A stretch of DNA of 64,000 bases from Mucilaginibacter empetricola (GCF_024808665.1 NZ_JANUBZ010000001.1:186001-250000), one strand, 5' to 3'. Shown: positions 36,452-46,550, numbered from the stretch's first letter. The notes: generated from the sequence alone by a model not told the origin. Made by a program: numbers and translations.

Positions 36452-38422
36452 TTATGATTTTTTTGCCAGTACCAATACCACTTTATTAAAATCGGATGAG
36501 GCATTGATAATTTTCCTGAACTGTTCAAACTGCTCGAGCGGGTAAGAAGGTTTGCGGTATTCTTCTATAATATGGATGGATAACACATTGCCCTTAATTT
36601 CATAGCTGGAAACAAAGCCCATGGTTAACTCGCCATTATCTTTATAAGTTTGATCAATTTTTAAATCATTGGGGTTGGTAACCGTATAGCCATCGGGTAT
36701 CACAAAATCTATCTTTCGTTCTTCCACATGGCCAAAGTCGATATCAATAGGGTTCTGCCGTGCTTTTTCCTGGTACATTTCCACTTGCGGCCCTATCGCT
36801 AAACCAATTTTCACCAATAGTTTATCGCCGGCCTGCTCAATTAAAGCGTCAGATTTTGTTTTGATGTGCAGCACTACCGGTACATTGGTATTAGCCACTT
36901 CAAATTCCTTATTCAAAACTTCTGATGACAGAATATGATCGGTATTGGCAACAGATTTGGCCATTTCTTTAATAAAAGAGCTTTTCTGTTCGTCATTAGC
37001 AAAATTAAAAGCATCCCGCATGTTAACCGCGGCATAGCCTGCAAAAGTTCTTTTGGAGTCGATAGCCAGTGAATCAAGATTTTTGCTCATCTCGATCTTT
37101 GAATCAATATTATCGTACGATTTACTGTAGTCTTCCAATTCAATAGGTTTTATTTCGGCTATAGCCGCCGTAACGCTACCAACAGAAATTGCTTTACAAA
37201 ACAAGCCATTGGCATCGGCCCATAATGGTAAAATCCATGGGTAGCGGTAGTCGGGGCGGGTGGTTGCCAAAAATTTATTTTCGGCAGGGAAATAAAACAG
37301 GGGATTATCGCAGTTGTTCCAGTTTTCAAATCCCTTGTCAATAATAAACTTGCTTCTGTTTGCCGTTAAAACAATCTGATATTTTATTCCTAAATTTTGA
37401 TAAATAGCAGCATACAAACGTACAATACCCATGGTGCCTGCTATCTTAGTTTTTAAAACAGTTTCCAATCTATTGGCATCGGCCTCACTCTCTTCTTCGT
37501 TATATGAATAGGCTTTCTTCACGTAATTTTCAACCGCAATTATCCGGGGCTCTTCTCCGTCTATTTTATCCCAACCGTTGTTCTTAACCAGGTCTGCTAC
37601 CTTATTATACTCCTTGTCGGTATAATAAGTGTACACGGTAAAAGCTCTTTTTGCCAGTTCGTTCCAGGTAAAAAGACGCTCGCCTTTGCGGGTAGCATCG
37701 TTGTATGAAAGTTTAAATTCAATCCTTTTTAAATTAACATCATCAAAAGCATATTTTTCCGCCTCGGCGCCTTCAGAACCTTTGGTACTACAGAGAGTAG
37801 TTCTTTTTCCATTAACAACGGTATCTGTTGGCGTTAATTGAAAATTGTAGGGCTTTATCTCAAACTTCAATCGTTCGGGCGCTATTATTTTAAAGGTTGT
37901 TTGCAGTATCGGTACGCTTTCCTGTAATTCTTCACGACCAAAAAATGAAGTGGACCTTTTAAAGGTGTATAAAAACTCTATCTCGCACCCTTTTTCTAAA
38001 CCATCCAGGGCGAATATTTTATACACGTTGCCGTTGTTTTCCTTCAGATCCTTAATGTTGTTTTTATCAAGCTCGATGATTTTACCGCTTGGTAGAATAG
38101 TACGCGCCTTTACATCCACCACATCCGAAGTTTCGCTAAACCCCAGGTATATTTTATTAAAGGTTTCTATACCCCGGTCATTGTTGATGTGTATAATGCG
38201 GTGAAGCGTGTAATATTCTACCAGTTCGTTTTTTGATTCATCGGTATATTCAATTCTCCTGTTATCATACAAAACAACAGCGCTCTCTTTGCTGTACTTA
38301 TCGTCTATGGTATGAATAGCGGGTTTATCCGCCCATGTTTCCCTTTCAATATTTTTATTTTGGCTATACAGCTGTTGAAATGATAATAAACCTACTATCA
38401 CCGGGAATATTTTTTTGTTCAT
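36452..38422 (-). CDS. DUF3857/transglutaminase-like exported protein with degenerate active site
   Basis: 656 residues. Signal peptide MNKKIFPVIVGLLSFQQLYS. A DUF3857-type beta domain (about 50-230: YTLHRIIHINNDRGIETFNK, DVKARTILPSGKIIELDKNN) is followed by a transglutaminase-like helical part (about 260-400) and a C-terminal beta region. By eye against the downstream-encoded paralogue, the catalytic Cys of GDCKDM becomes Thr (AGTMGI) and the His of SNHMIC becomes Asn (WNNCDNP). The enzyme is therefore probably inactive and may act as a binding or regulatory partner. Third gene of the operon, 6 bases after the second. Confidence 0.8.
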   Translation of the reverse strand: MNKKIFPVIVGLLSFQQLYSQNKNIERETWADKPAIHTIDDKYSKESAVVLYDNRRIEYTDESKNELVEYYTLHRIIHINNDRGIETFNKIYLGFSETSDVVDVKARTILPSGKIIELDKNNIKDLKENNGNVYKIFALDGLEKGCEIEFLYTFKRSTSFFGREELQESVPILQTTFKIIAPERLKFEIKPYNFQLTPTDTVVNGKRTTLCSTKGSEGAEAEKYAFDDVNLKRIEFKLSYNDATRKGERLFTWNELAKRAFTVYTYYTDKEYNKVADLVKNNGWDKIDGEEPRIIAVENYVKKAYSYNEEESEADANRLETVLKTKIAGTMGIVRLYAAIYQNLGIKYQIVLTANRSKFIIDKGFENWNNCDNPLFYFPAENKFLATTRPDYRYPWILPLWADANGLFCKAISVGSVTAAIAEIKPIELEDYSKSYDNIDSKIEMSKNLDSLAIDSKRTFAGYAAVNMRDAFNFANDEQKSSFIKEMAKSVANTDHILSSEVLNKEFEVANTNVPVVLHIKTKSDALIEQAGDKLLVKIGLAIGPQVEMYQEKARQNPIDIDFGHVEERKIDFVIPDGYTVTNPNDLKIDQTYKDNGELTMGFVSSYEIKGNVLSIHIIEEYRKPSYPLEQFEQFRKIINASSDFNKVVLVLAKKS

Positions 38423-38428
38423 GCTTTA

Positions 38429-40354
38429 TTAAATTTTTGTGAGGCTTAGCGTTTCTTTATATAATGGCAGCAGGTTTTCAAGCACTTTGTTCCATTGCTC
38501 AAACTGATCGTTGGTTAACATCAGGTTTTCGTTATCAAATACCTGGGTCAGTATTACGTAATTACCTTTTTGCTCATACTGCAAATCAAATCCCCATACT
38601 TTATTATGAAAACTTTTGCTTTTAGGCAGATAAGACAGCTTATACCCTTCGGGGATTTTGAGCATGGTAACATACTTTTTAATAAACTTGAAGCTGTATT
38701 CAATAGGGCTCTTCCTTTTGGGATAATCTATCTGTTCATCATTATAAAACTTAAACAGGTTAAGGTTTAAATAATAATCGTTACCCAGTTTTTTCGCATA
38801 GTCGGGCAAATTGAAATCGGCATATAATGAAATCTCATTAGTTGTGGGCATTCTGTCAACACGGAAAGTATCCAGATGAAATTTGTTCGATCCCCGTTCA
38901 AACTCATTCTTCATATCTTCTTTCATATCCTTATCGCGCCAGTACATTAACTCGTCATACATTTCTGACGAGAAATAGCCGCTAAGTGATTGTTTGATTT
39001 TTCCTTTTAGCCCTGTAGGCGTTAACTGAAGCCAGGTGGTATCGGTAAGCGTATTTTTATTTTTGTCGATAGCCGGCACTTTCAAAATCTTGTACTCTTT
39101 TTCATCAATGGCTATCATGGCTTCTTTATCCTGTATAGCTGATGATGGCATTCCAAAAACGCAGGTGGGATCAGTGCCATCTAAAAAAACAAACTTGTCG
39201 TTCAGCTTTATGGCACATATCATATGGTTGCTTACCAGCGGCAAAGGGGTTTGGCTAAATTTATAAGGCAAATCGCGGGTACCAATCCAGGTAAAATAAG
39301 CCGGTACGCCGGCGGCATTCAACATTTCGGTTAGTATGCTGGCCATATCTTTACAATCGCCAAAACGTCTGCTGCAAACCAACCCTGCATCGCGTGGTAC
39401 AAAACCGCCCATGCCATCTTCAAAGGCCACATATTTAATATTGTGCTGCACCCACAAATAAATGCTGCGTGCCTTACTTTCTGTGGTGGTAAGGTTAGTG
39501 ATTAATGAATCAACAATATGTTTAAGCCCGGGATTTATGGTATTATTTACCGTTTTAATGTAGCTGTAATTTAAACGATACAGGTCATCGGCATTTGATA
39601 AATACGAAACAACGTTCCCTTTATCGTCCTTATAATTCTCAATGTAAAAAACAATATGCGGCGAGTACCAGGCAAAGCCTGGCGCATCCGGATATTTCTT
39701 ATCGGCAATACAGTTTTTGTATTGAAAAGTGTAGATATTATTATGGTGCTTACTCTCCACGCTCACAGCAATCTGACTAGTGTCAAGCCCTACCAGCTGA
39801 TATTTTAAGGAGATATCTTTTGAAACATTAATTTTCAGTTCGCTGTTGGCTACCGGTATGTAACTGGTAAAATAAAATGGCGACAGCAAATGCGGATCCT
39901 TATTCAAATACGATACCTGCAGATTGCCAATGGCTCCTGGCTCAACCGCAGGAAAGTTGAAAGTAGTTTCTTTTACATCATCATAAAAAACAAAGCTCTC
40001 CTTATCGGTACTGGTTTTAAACTCGCTCACTTTAAGTTTTTTATCCCCGGCGGTGCGGGTATAAGCCTCGTAGCTCACCAATTGCTGAAAATCGCTGTGC
40101 GAAAAACCATACTGCCCCATATAAGCAGTGGCGCTGCCAAGCAAGTATTCTATTTGCTGTAGCTCGTTGCTTTCAACATAGGGTTTACCATCTTTAAGGT
40201 TGATATTATATTCAAGCGTACGGTTAAGCAACACGGCTTTTTCATCAGGAAACTGTTTGCGCAGGGCATCAAACGTTTGCGCATCTAATCTTTGTGCCTG
40301 CAAAAAAAGACAAACAAATGCTGATGAAAGCAGCCAATAAGATTTATTTTTCAT
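38429..40354 (-). CDS. DUF3857/transglutaminase-like exported protein, intact active site
   Basis: 641 residues with a signal peptide (to about residue 25, FLQAQRLDAQ). The DUF3857 domain covers about 60-240. The transglutaminase-like core has the catalytic Cys in RRFGDCKDMASIL, His in VSNHMICAI and Asp in VFLDGTDP, the triad expected for this fold. Residues from about 470 form a C-terminal beta region (DUF2569/DUF3858-like in position). Such proteins are found throughout Bacteroidota and their substrate is unknown; peptide cross-linking or proteolysis at the cell surface is an inference. Its start overlaps the stop of the upstream MORN protein by 11 bases. Confidence 0.85.
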   Translation of the reverse strand: MKNKSYWLLSSAFVCLFLQAQRLDAQTFDALRKQFPDEKAVLLNRTLEYNINLKDGKPYVESNELQQIEYLLGSATAYMGQYGFSHSDFQQLVSYEAYTRTAGDKKLKVSEFKTSTDKESFVFYDDVKETTFNFPAVEPGAIGNLQVSYLNKDPHLLSPFYFTSYIPVANSELKINVSKDISLKYQLVGLDTSQIAVSVESKHHNNIYTFQYKNCIADKKYPDAPGFAWYSPHIVFYIENYKDDKGNVVSYLSNADDLYRLNYSYIKTVNNTINPGLKHIVDSLITNLTTTESKARSIYLWVQHNIKYVAFEDGMGGFVPRDAGLVCSRRFGDCKDMASILTEMLNAAGVPAYFTWIGTRDLPYKFSQTPLPLVSNHMICAIKLNDKFVFLDGTDPTCVFGMPSSAIQDKEAMIAIDEKEYKILKVPAIDKNKNTLTDTTWLQLTPTGLKGKIKQSLSGYFSSEMYDELMYWRDKDMKEDMKNEFERGSNKFHLDTFRVDRMPTTNEISLYADFNLPDYAKKLGNDYYLNLNLFKFYNDEQIDYPKRKSPIEYSFKFIKKYVTMLKIPEGYKLSYLPKSKSFHNKVWGFDLQYEQKGNYVILTQVFDNENLMLTNDQFEQWNKVLENLLPLYKETLSLTKI

Positions 40355-43300
40355 TTTTTACAGCCATTAATTTTCCATAATAATACCACAGTGTTTTAAT
40401 AAGCTTGCCATTTTCATTAAAATATTTTACCGGACCATTGTTAACGCCGTTTATGTAGGTTGCTTCCTTTTTTATCAAACCATTTTTACCGTATTCTTTA
40501 CAAACGCCATTTAAGTTGTCGTTTACATAAGTGTAATCGGTTTTCAATTTACCGTCGGCGTAGTATTCTTTATATGCTCCGTTGTAAGCGCCAAATTCTG
40601 TATTACCTATTGAGCTAAGCTGGCCATTGGGATAGTATAATTTATTGGTGCCATTTCTCACCCCATCGCTATAAATGCATTCCTTTGATATTTTTCCGTT
40701 TTGGAAGTATGATTTAACAAGGCCATTATTACTACTAATAGGGATAAGCGGCAATAACTTTCCATCGGCTCCCAGATAAGTGAACGCTTTTGCGCCATCA
40801 TCCTCAAAAAGCATCTGATAAGCCAAAGTTCCATCGGCATTGTAATCAATGTCCAGGCCATTCAGTTCGTCATCTTTATATTCTGATGTATAGTCCTTAA
40901 TCCCATCAACATAACTTACTTTTTCTCCGTTCAACAAATCGTCCACATATTGAACTGATGAATTTATCTTACCATCTTCGTCATAAAACTTCCAGGTACC
41001 GGTTTTATCACCGTGCAAATAGTTTCCTTCAGAGTATTTTGTACCTCCGTAATAGTAGCTGATATAAGAGCTATCTATCACGCCTTTTTTATAGAAAAGA
41101 CTACTTTCAACACTGCCATCAAAATAAAAGGTTTTGTAAGGGCCGTCCAAATCGCCATTTATATAATTGCCCTGCGCCATTATTTTGCCATTTGGATAGC
41201 GCAGCGTGTATTTGCCCGTAGCTTTAGGGAAAGTATCAATTGATATCACTTTACCTATGGTATCAAACTGGGTCATTTTTTCGAGCCAACCCATGTGGTA
41301 TTTTTCTTCCAGCGTTTTTTTGCCGTTTTGCAAAAAGCTTTCTTTATAGCCATCTAAATCTCCATCCTGGAAGAATGATTTTGTACTTATATTACCTATT
41401 TCATCATAATTAATCCATTCTCCCTGGTTATGACCATCCTTAACCCAGCCCTCGGTTTCTATTTTTCCGTTGGTGTAATAAGAAGTGTAATAACCATCCT
41501 GATCGTCATCAGTCATGTTTATTTCTGATTTCTTTTTGCCATTAAGATAATACGAAACCATGTCGCCATTGCGGCTATTTTTCTTAAACTGACTAATCTG
41601 ATTAATTTTCCCTGATGGATAAAATATGGTATCGGGTCCATCCAGATCGCCATTTTTATCATAAGTGGCATGTGATTTTTTCAACCCATCGGCAGAGTAA
41701 TGAATTAAATTTCTTGCTTTATCTACGTCATCTGCCGAATTTATTTCGGCACCCGCTGCATTAAAGAATTTTGCCGATTTAATAATACCATCATCGTAAA
41801 CATATTTGGCATACACCTTACCGTCCTTACGGTAATAATCGGCTTCGCCAATTATTTTACCCTTTTTGGTATTATAGGTTGTAAGCATCTGCCCATTATC
41901 ATAATATTCCTGGTGAAGCCCATTTTCAACGCTTTTGATGTAGTTGCGTACTTCTTTATTTTTACCATTATCATAATAATATTTCCATTCACCTTCGCTA
42001 TAATCTTTGGCGGTAATTCCCTCAACAATCACCTTACCATTTTGGGCATACTTTTTATAAGGGCCCTCTTCTTTCCCGTTTATATACGGTTGCAATTGTC
42101 TTAATTGTCCGCTTTTATAAAACTCTTTGTATTCGCCGGTAATTACGCCGTCGGCGTAATTGTCAATAAGTTCCAAATTACCATTTGAATAATAGCTGCG
42201 CTGTTCGCCGTTCTTTTTATCCAGTTTATAATTAAGCAATCCTCTTCTGGAGCCGCTGTAATAATAAGTTATAGCCTGGCCATCAAGTTTGTCGGCCACG
42301 TAATTTTCAGCAGATGAAACGTTACCATTTTCATAATAATATTGCTGTGCGCCCTGGCGTTTGCCATTTTCATAATGCTCTTTTGCCTGCACGCCGCCCG
42401 ATCGATAATAAAATATCCAATCGCCTTCACGCTCGCCTGTTGCATTGTATTTGCCCAGGCCCTTAATGTTGCCGGCAGGGTAAAGAGAGGTCCATGGGCC
42501 TGTCGCAGATTTGCCGTTACTGGTAAGCGTACCTTTTCCTATTAGTTTGCCATCGTCAAAATAGTACCGTTCGGTGATCTGATCGCGTTTTTTGAATTGT
42601 AATTCGCGGGTGGCGCGTATCAGGTTAAAAAAGTTGCCTGCTTCTGTCTCAAAATTCCCCAGCGCCTTTTTATTGCTTTTAACATAACTTTTAACAACCG
42701 GCAAGTTTACACCAGAAAAATCATGAAAAACAAACAGTTCAAATTCTTTCTGATTATACACCTGCTTATAATAAGGTAAATAATATTGTATGTAAAAATC
42801 ATTGTTGTTATCGCTATAATCCAGCTTTTCAAATACAACCTGCATTTGCCGGCTTATTGGGTCATCTAATGATATGATAGGTTTGTAAGCCCTGTCGAGC
42901 GCGATTTTTGAAAGTAAAATATCTTCCATCTGCTGATAATTGGCATCGGGCTGCTCGGTTCGCTTGTTTTTTAATTCTGCAATCTCATCAGCATTATTAG
43001 CAATTTCGCTCAAAAGTTTAATTGCCTTCGCAGCATATTTTCCGTCCGGCATCATCAACAGGTAACCCATAAAACATAAAAATGAGGGAACCACTTTACC
43101 CTGTTTTAATGCTGCAAGCCCCAATTGATAATGAGCGCTATACATATAAGGATTAATGAGCAGTGCTTGCTGAAACTGCAATTCGGCCTCGTGCAGGCGG
43201 TTTAGGGTTAACAGAGTAACGCCTTTGTTAAAGTATAATAAAGAATATGAGGGATATTTAGCAATTGCTGTATCAAATAATTTAAGCGAATGTTCACTTT

Positions 43301-43640
43301 CGCCAACATCGTTCAAAGCGTTACCATAAGCAGTGTAAATGTCAGGTTCATCTTCCCGTTGTTCTTTTAAAGTCAACGCTTCCTGGCAATACTTTATAGC
43401 TTGCTTATACTGACTGTCGGCTTCGCAGGTTAAGGCTTTTTCATAAAGTGACCGTACGTAATTGGTATCACTACGATTTATTTTGTTGTATAAAAGGAGT
43501 GCCTTTTTGTATTGTCCGGAATCATGAAGTGCAGATCCCTGCTTGATAATGTCGCCAGAATTTATTAATTCTATTTTTTGTGCATAAGAAATCTTCACCG
43601 ACATCAGGAGCGCCAGCAAAAACAGGATAGGATATTTCAT
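40344..43640 (-). CDS. Exported TPR + MORN-repeat (YwqK-like) protein, 1098 residues
   Basis: Signal peptide MKYPILFLLALLMSVKISYA. TPR-like helical repeats span about 30-215 (LLYNKINRSDTNYVRSLYEK, YNKGVTLLTLNRLHEAELQF). A middle domain of about 240-360 is followed by a very long array of MORN/YwqK repeats to the C-terminus: units of 20-24 residues centred on G-x-w-x-x-Y-Y-x-n-G-k (for example GEWKYYYDNGK, GPYKKYAQNGK, GAYKEYYADGK). I estimate close to 30 units. Proteins of this type are often annotated as YwqK-family antitoxins, but that label comes from Bacillus and is not supported by a toxin here. It is the first gene of an operon with two transglutaminase-like proteins, so a surface-exposed scaffold for them is plausible. 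Confidence 0.85.
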   Translation of the reverse strand: MKYPILFLLALLMSVKISYAQKIELINSGDIIKQGSALHDSGQYKKALLLYNKINRSDTNYVRSLYEKALTCEADSQYKQAIKYCQEALTLKEQREDEPDIYTAYGNALNDVGESEHSLKLFDTAIAKYPSYSLLYFNKGVTLLTLNRLHEAELQFQQALLINPYMYSAHYQLGLAALKQGKVVPSFLCFMGYLLMMPDGKYAAKAIKLLSEIANNADEIAELKNKRTEQPDANYQQMEDILLSKIALDRAYKPIISLDDPISRQMQVVFEKLDYSDNNNDFYIQYYLPYYKQVYNQKEFELFVFHDFSGVNLPVVKSYVKSNKKALGNFETEAGNFFNLIRATRELQFKKRDQITERYYFDDGKLIGKGTLTSNGKSATGPWTSLYPAGNIKGLGKYNATGEREGDWIFYYRSGGVQAKEHYENGKRQGAQQYYYENGNVSSAENYVADKLDGQAITYYYSGSRRGLLNYKLDKKNGEQRSYYSNGNLELIDNYADGVITGEYKEFYKSGQLRQLQPYINGKEEGPYKKYAQNGKVIVEGITAKDYSEGEWKYYYDNGKNKEVRNYIKSVENGLHQEYYDNGQMLTTYNTKKGKIIGEADYYRKDGKVYAKYVYDDGIIKSAKFFNAAGAEINSADDVDKARNLIHYSADGLKKSHATYDKNGDLDGPDTIFYPSGKINQISQFKKNSRNGDMVSYYLNGKKKSEINMTDDDQDGYYTSYYTNGKIETEGWVKDGHNQGEWINYDEIGNISTKSFFQDGDLDGYKESFLQNGKKTLEEKYHMGWLEKMTQFDTIGKVISIDTFPKATGKYTLRYPNGKIMAQGNYINGDLDGPYKTFYFDGSVESSLFYKKGVIDSSYISYYYGGTKYSEGNYLHGDKTGTWKFYDEDGKINSSVQYVDDLLNGEKVSYVDGIKDYTSEYKDDELNGLDIDYNADGTLAYQMLFEDDGAKAFTYLGADGKLLPLIPISSNNGLVKSYFQNGKISKECIYSDGVRNGTNKLYYPNGQLSSIGNTEFGAYNGAYKEYYADGKLKTDYTYVNDNLNGVCKEYGKNGLIKKEATYINGVNNGPVKYFNENGKLIKTLWYYYGKLMAVKNEK

Positions 43641-43880
43641 TATAATAAGGCAAAGTTTTAGTTACGGGTGAAAATAATATTTTTTTGTGACGACAGACGA
43701 AATAATTGTGGCATAATTTAAGTCTGTTTTCTTACGAAAAACTAGTCTTAATAGTTATTATAATTGTTGAAAAATAATTATTGAAGGGGGGCTCAAACCC
43801 TGAGGCATGAGCGGCAATATTATTGTGGATGAGAGGAAACCAGCACATTGCGCGGTACTATTTAACTGAATAAATTCTCT

Positions 43881-44459
43881 TCAAACCGCGCTTAAAAAAG
43901 CAACCAGTTTCTCAACGGCCTTCGCTCTGTGGCTAATTTTATTTTTTTCGGCCAGACTCATTTCTGCGAAGGTAACAGCATAGCCATCAGGTTCAAAAAT
44001 CGGATCATAGCCAAAACCTTCATCTCCCGATTTTTCGTGGCGGATTGTCCCTTCAACTGTTCCTTCAAAAAAATGTTCTTTACCTTCCCACATTAAGGAG
44101 ATTACTGTTTTGAATCGGGCTTTACGGTTAGTTTCATTTTTTAGGTTGATGAGCACTTTGTTAATGTTTGCCTCGTGGTCACCGTGCTTGCCAGCGTACC
44201 TGGCCGAAAAAACACCCGGTTCTCCGTTCAAGGCATCAATCTCCAGGCCGCTGTCATCTCCAAAACAGTTTAAATGGTATTTGTGATAAATGAGATGGCT
44301 TTTGATGGATGCATTGGCATGAAACGTGAAGCCGGTTTCTTCAATATCATCATGGCAGCCAATATCATTCAGTGTTAACAGCGCTATTTGTCCCTTTATT
44401 TTGTCAGCAACCTCATCCAGCTTATGGCGGTTATTGGTAGCAAAAACTAACTGCTGCAT
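43881..44459 (-). CDS. rdgB: XTP/dITP diphosphatase RdgB (HAM1 family)
   Basis: 192 residues. LVFATNNRHKLDEV at the N-terminus, GDDSGLEIDALNGEPGVFSARYAG, GFGYDPIFEPDG and EKNKISHRAKA are all the signature blocks of the HAM1/RdgB nucleotide-hygiene enzymes. They hydrolyse dITP, XTP and ITP to monophosphates, keeping them out of DNA and RNA. Cytoplasmic. The gene starts 4 bases after the stop of a small protein gene, so they form a two-gene operon. Confidence 0.96.
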   Translation of the reverse strand: MQQLVFATNNRHKLDEVADKIKGQIALLTLNDIGCHDDIEETGFTFHANASIKSHLIYHKYHLNCFGDDSGLEIDALNGEPGVFSARYAGKHGDHEANINKVLINLKNETNRKARFKTVISLMWEGKEHFFEGTVEGTIRHEKSGDEGFGYDPIFEPDGYAVTFAEMSLAEKNKISHRAKAVEKLVAFLSAV

Positions 44460-44463
44460 GGTA

Positions 44464-44985
44464 TTATAGTTGTTTCATTTGTTCCCAAAAAGTTTTTTTA
44501 TGGTCGTTATTGTCCATCATCTCGTCAAAGCTAAAGGTGAACAAAGTACGGCAGCTGTTTATTTGCTGTAGTTTATTGAGGTTTACATTATTCAACCCGG
44601 CAGGCATTGCATATTGCCCCAGTATCAATAATTTTTGCGGAGAAAAGAAATCGGTTAACTGCTCTATCGTAGCTTCCGCATGTTTTGCCCGGTTTAAAAT
44701 AGCGGTATCATCCAGGCTAAATTCCAGGCGTTTAAGTGTGTTTTCGAGTGCTGTTAAATGGCCGGCGGCAATAAAATCGGCATCTGCATAATGCGTAATA
44801 ATCAAGAAGTTTTTTTTGTGCTTACCAAGGTAATTAAAACTAAGCGGTAACGTTTCTGTAACAGGCAATTCAACACTTTCAACGGCAATAGCAGGCGGAT
44901 TGTTGTATGTGACCTTATCATTTGGGAGCAGGAAAATATCTTCCTGCATAATAAAACTGAAAGCAAGCGGGTTCTCGATGTGCAC
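44464..44985 (-). CDS. Conserved protein of unknown function upstream of rdgB
   Basis: 173 residues with no signal peptide. The layout is alpha/beta: KNFLIITHYADADFIAAGHL, LENTLKRLEFSLDDTAILNR, then SPQKLLILGQYAMPAGLNN and a C-terminal helix KKTFWEQMKQL. The pattern LLILG..AM plus a closing W-containing helix is somewhat like the uracil-DNA-glycosylase-like fold of the DNA polymerase III psi subunit (HolD), but I see no decisive motif. Coupled to rdgB (4-base gap), so a nucleotide or replication role would be consistent. Weak inference. Confidence 0.7.
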   Translation of the reverse strand: MHIENPLAFSFIMQEDIFLLPNDKVTYNNPPAIAVESVELPVTETLPLSFNYLGKHKKNFLIITHYADADFIAAGHLTALENTLKRLEFSLDDTAILNRAKHAEATIEQLTDFFSPQKLLILGQYAMPAGLNNVNLNKLQQINSCRTLFTFSFDEMMDNNDHKKTFWEQMKQL

Positions 44986-45162
44986 TTTAACAAATTTTAA
45001 CCAAAAGTAGTTAAACAGTTTGAAGCATTATCGGCATATTCGCACAATTATTATAGGCGTATAGTAAATTGCAACGTTTTGTACAGCCATAATTAATAAA
45101 TTTTACCGAAATTCGGAGTTTTTAACGGACTAACGGTCTGTTGTTTAATAAGTATAAGATAC

Positions 45163-46545
45163 ATGAGAAAGTTTGGGTTAGCCATTTTAAGTTTTGTTAC
45201 ATTAATTTCAGTTGCCACCGCGCAGCAAAGACGCACCCTTGATAAAATTGCCGGCGTAGTAGGCAGTGGTATTATTTTGGAATCGGATATTGAGCTAAAA
45301 TATGCTTCGTACCTGGCACAGGGCAACTCGCCAAACGCTGACATTAAATGTCAGATATTACAAAATTTATTAACGCAAAAATTACTGGCTCAACAAGCGG
45401 TTATTGATAGTATTGATGTGAAGGATGATGAGGTTGATAACGATGTTGACCGCCGTATGCGCGGTATGATTCAAAGAGCCGGTGGCCAGGACAGGCTGGA
45501 GCAGTTTTTGGGTCGCTCGGTAATTCAATATAAAGATGAAATACGCCCGGATATAAGGGAAAGTTTGGTGGCACGCAAAATGCAGGAAAAAATTACATCA
45601 AACGTAAATACTACTCCTCAGGACGTTCAAAGCTTTTTTAACAAACTACCTAAAGACAGCTTACCAACCTTTAATAAAGAAGTTGAAGTTGGCGAAATTC
45701 AGTTTAATCCCAAACTTACTCCGGCCGAAAAAGAAATTTATCGCCAAAAAGCTGAGGATTTACGCGCAAGGATTTTGAAAGGTGAAGATTTTGGTGCATT
45801 AGCCCGTTTATATTCGCAAGATCCGGGTTCGGCACCCGAAGGTGGGGACTTGGGTTTTAATGACCGTACCGCCTTTGTAAAAGAATTTACCGCAAATGCC
45901 TTTAAATTAAAAGCCGGCGAAATTTCACCGGTGTTTGAAACAGAATATGGATTTCACTTTTTACAGGTAATTGAGCGCCGTGGCGAGCAGGTTCACGTAA
46001 GACATATTTTAATTACGCCTGCAATTACCCAGGCCAGTTTGGATCGCGCTAAAGCAAAAGCGGATAGCGTTTACGATTTGCTGATGAAAAACAAAAAGAT
46101 CGACTTTTCTTCGGCAGCCGCTTTCTACTCTGATAATAAAGACACCAAATACAACGGCGGTATGCTATTGAACGCTGATAATGTTGAAACCCGTACCACC
46201 TATATCCCAACCGACAGACTGGACCCGCAGGTGGCATTAACTACCGATACCATGAAAGTGGGAGCCATTTCGCAGCCGCAGATATTTACCGGCCAGGATG
46301 GTAAAAAAACCTATAAAATTTTATACCTCAAGTCAACTACTCCGGCGCACAAGGCTAATCTGACACAGGATTATCCAAAAATTAAGGAGTATGCTACCAA
46401 TGATAAAATTAACCGTACGGTAAGCGAGTGGTTCCAGAAAAGAAGAAAAGAAACCTTTATAAAAATTGACCCGGAATATCAGCAATGTTCACAATTGAAG
46501 GGATGGTCAACACCACAAACAACTGCCGAAGTTAAACCTCAATAA
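45163..46545 (+). CDS. SurA-like periplasmic peptidyl-prolyl isomerase/chaperone
   Basis: 460 residues. Signal peptide MRKFGLAILSFVTLISVATA. The N-terminal SurA domain covers about 25-165 (DKIAGVVGSGIILESDIELK). A rotamase PPIC domain covers about 170-275 (EVGEIQF, ILKGEDFGALARLYSQDPGS, GGDLGFNDR, YGFHFLQVIERRG). A second, weaker PPIC region begins at about 277 (VHVRHILITPA). It folds outer-membrane proteins in the periplasm. The MoxR gene follows after 5 bases. Confidence 0.92.
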   Translation: MRKFGLAILSFVTLISVATAQQRRTLDKIAGVVGSGIILESDIELKYASYLAQGNSPNADIKCQILQNLLTQKLLAQQAVIDSIDVKDDEVDNDVDRRMRGMIQRAGGQDRLEQFLGRSVIQYKDEIRPDIRESLVARKMQEKITSNVNTTPQDVQSFFNKLPKDSLPTFNKEVEVGEIQFNPKLTPAEKEIYRQKAEDLRARILKGEDFGALARLYSQDPGSAPEGGDLGFNDRTAFVKEFTANAFKLKAGEISPVFETEYGFHFLQVIERRGEQVHVRHILITPAITQASLDRAKAKADSVYDLLMKNKKIDFSSAAAFYSDNKDTKYNGGMLLNADNVETRTTYIPTDRLDPQVALTTDTMKVGAISQPQIFTGQDGKKTYKILYLKSTTPAHKANLTQDYPKIKEYATNDKINRTVSEWFQKRRKETFIKIDPEYQQCSQLKGWSTPQTTAEVKPQ

Positions 46546-46550
46546 AAAAT

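Noticed and set aside
40344..43640. Toxin-antitoxin system called from YwqK similarity
   Set aside because: No toxin gene beside it, and the protein is exported and nearly 1100 residues long.
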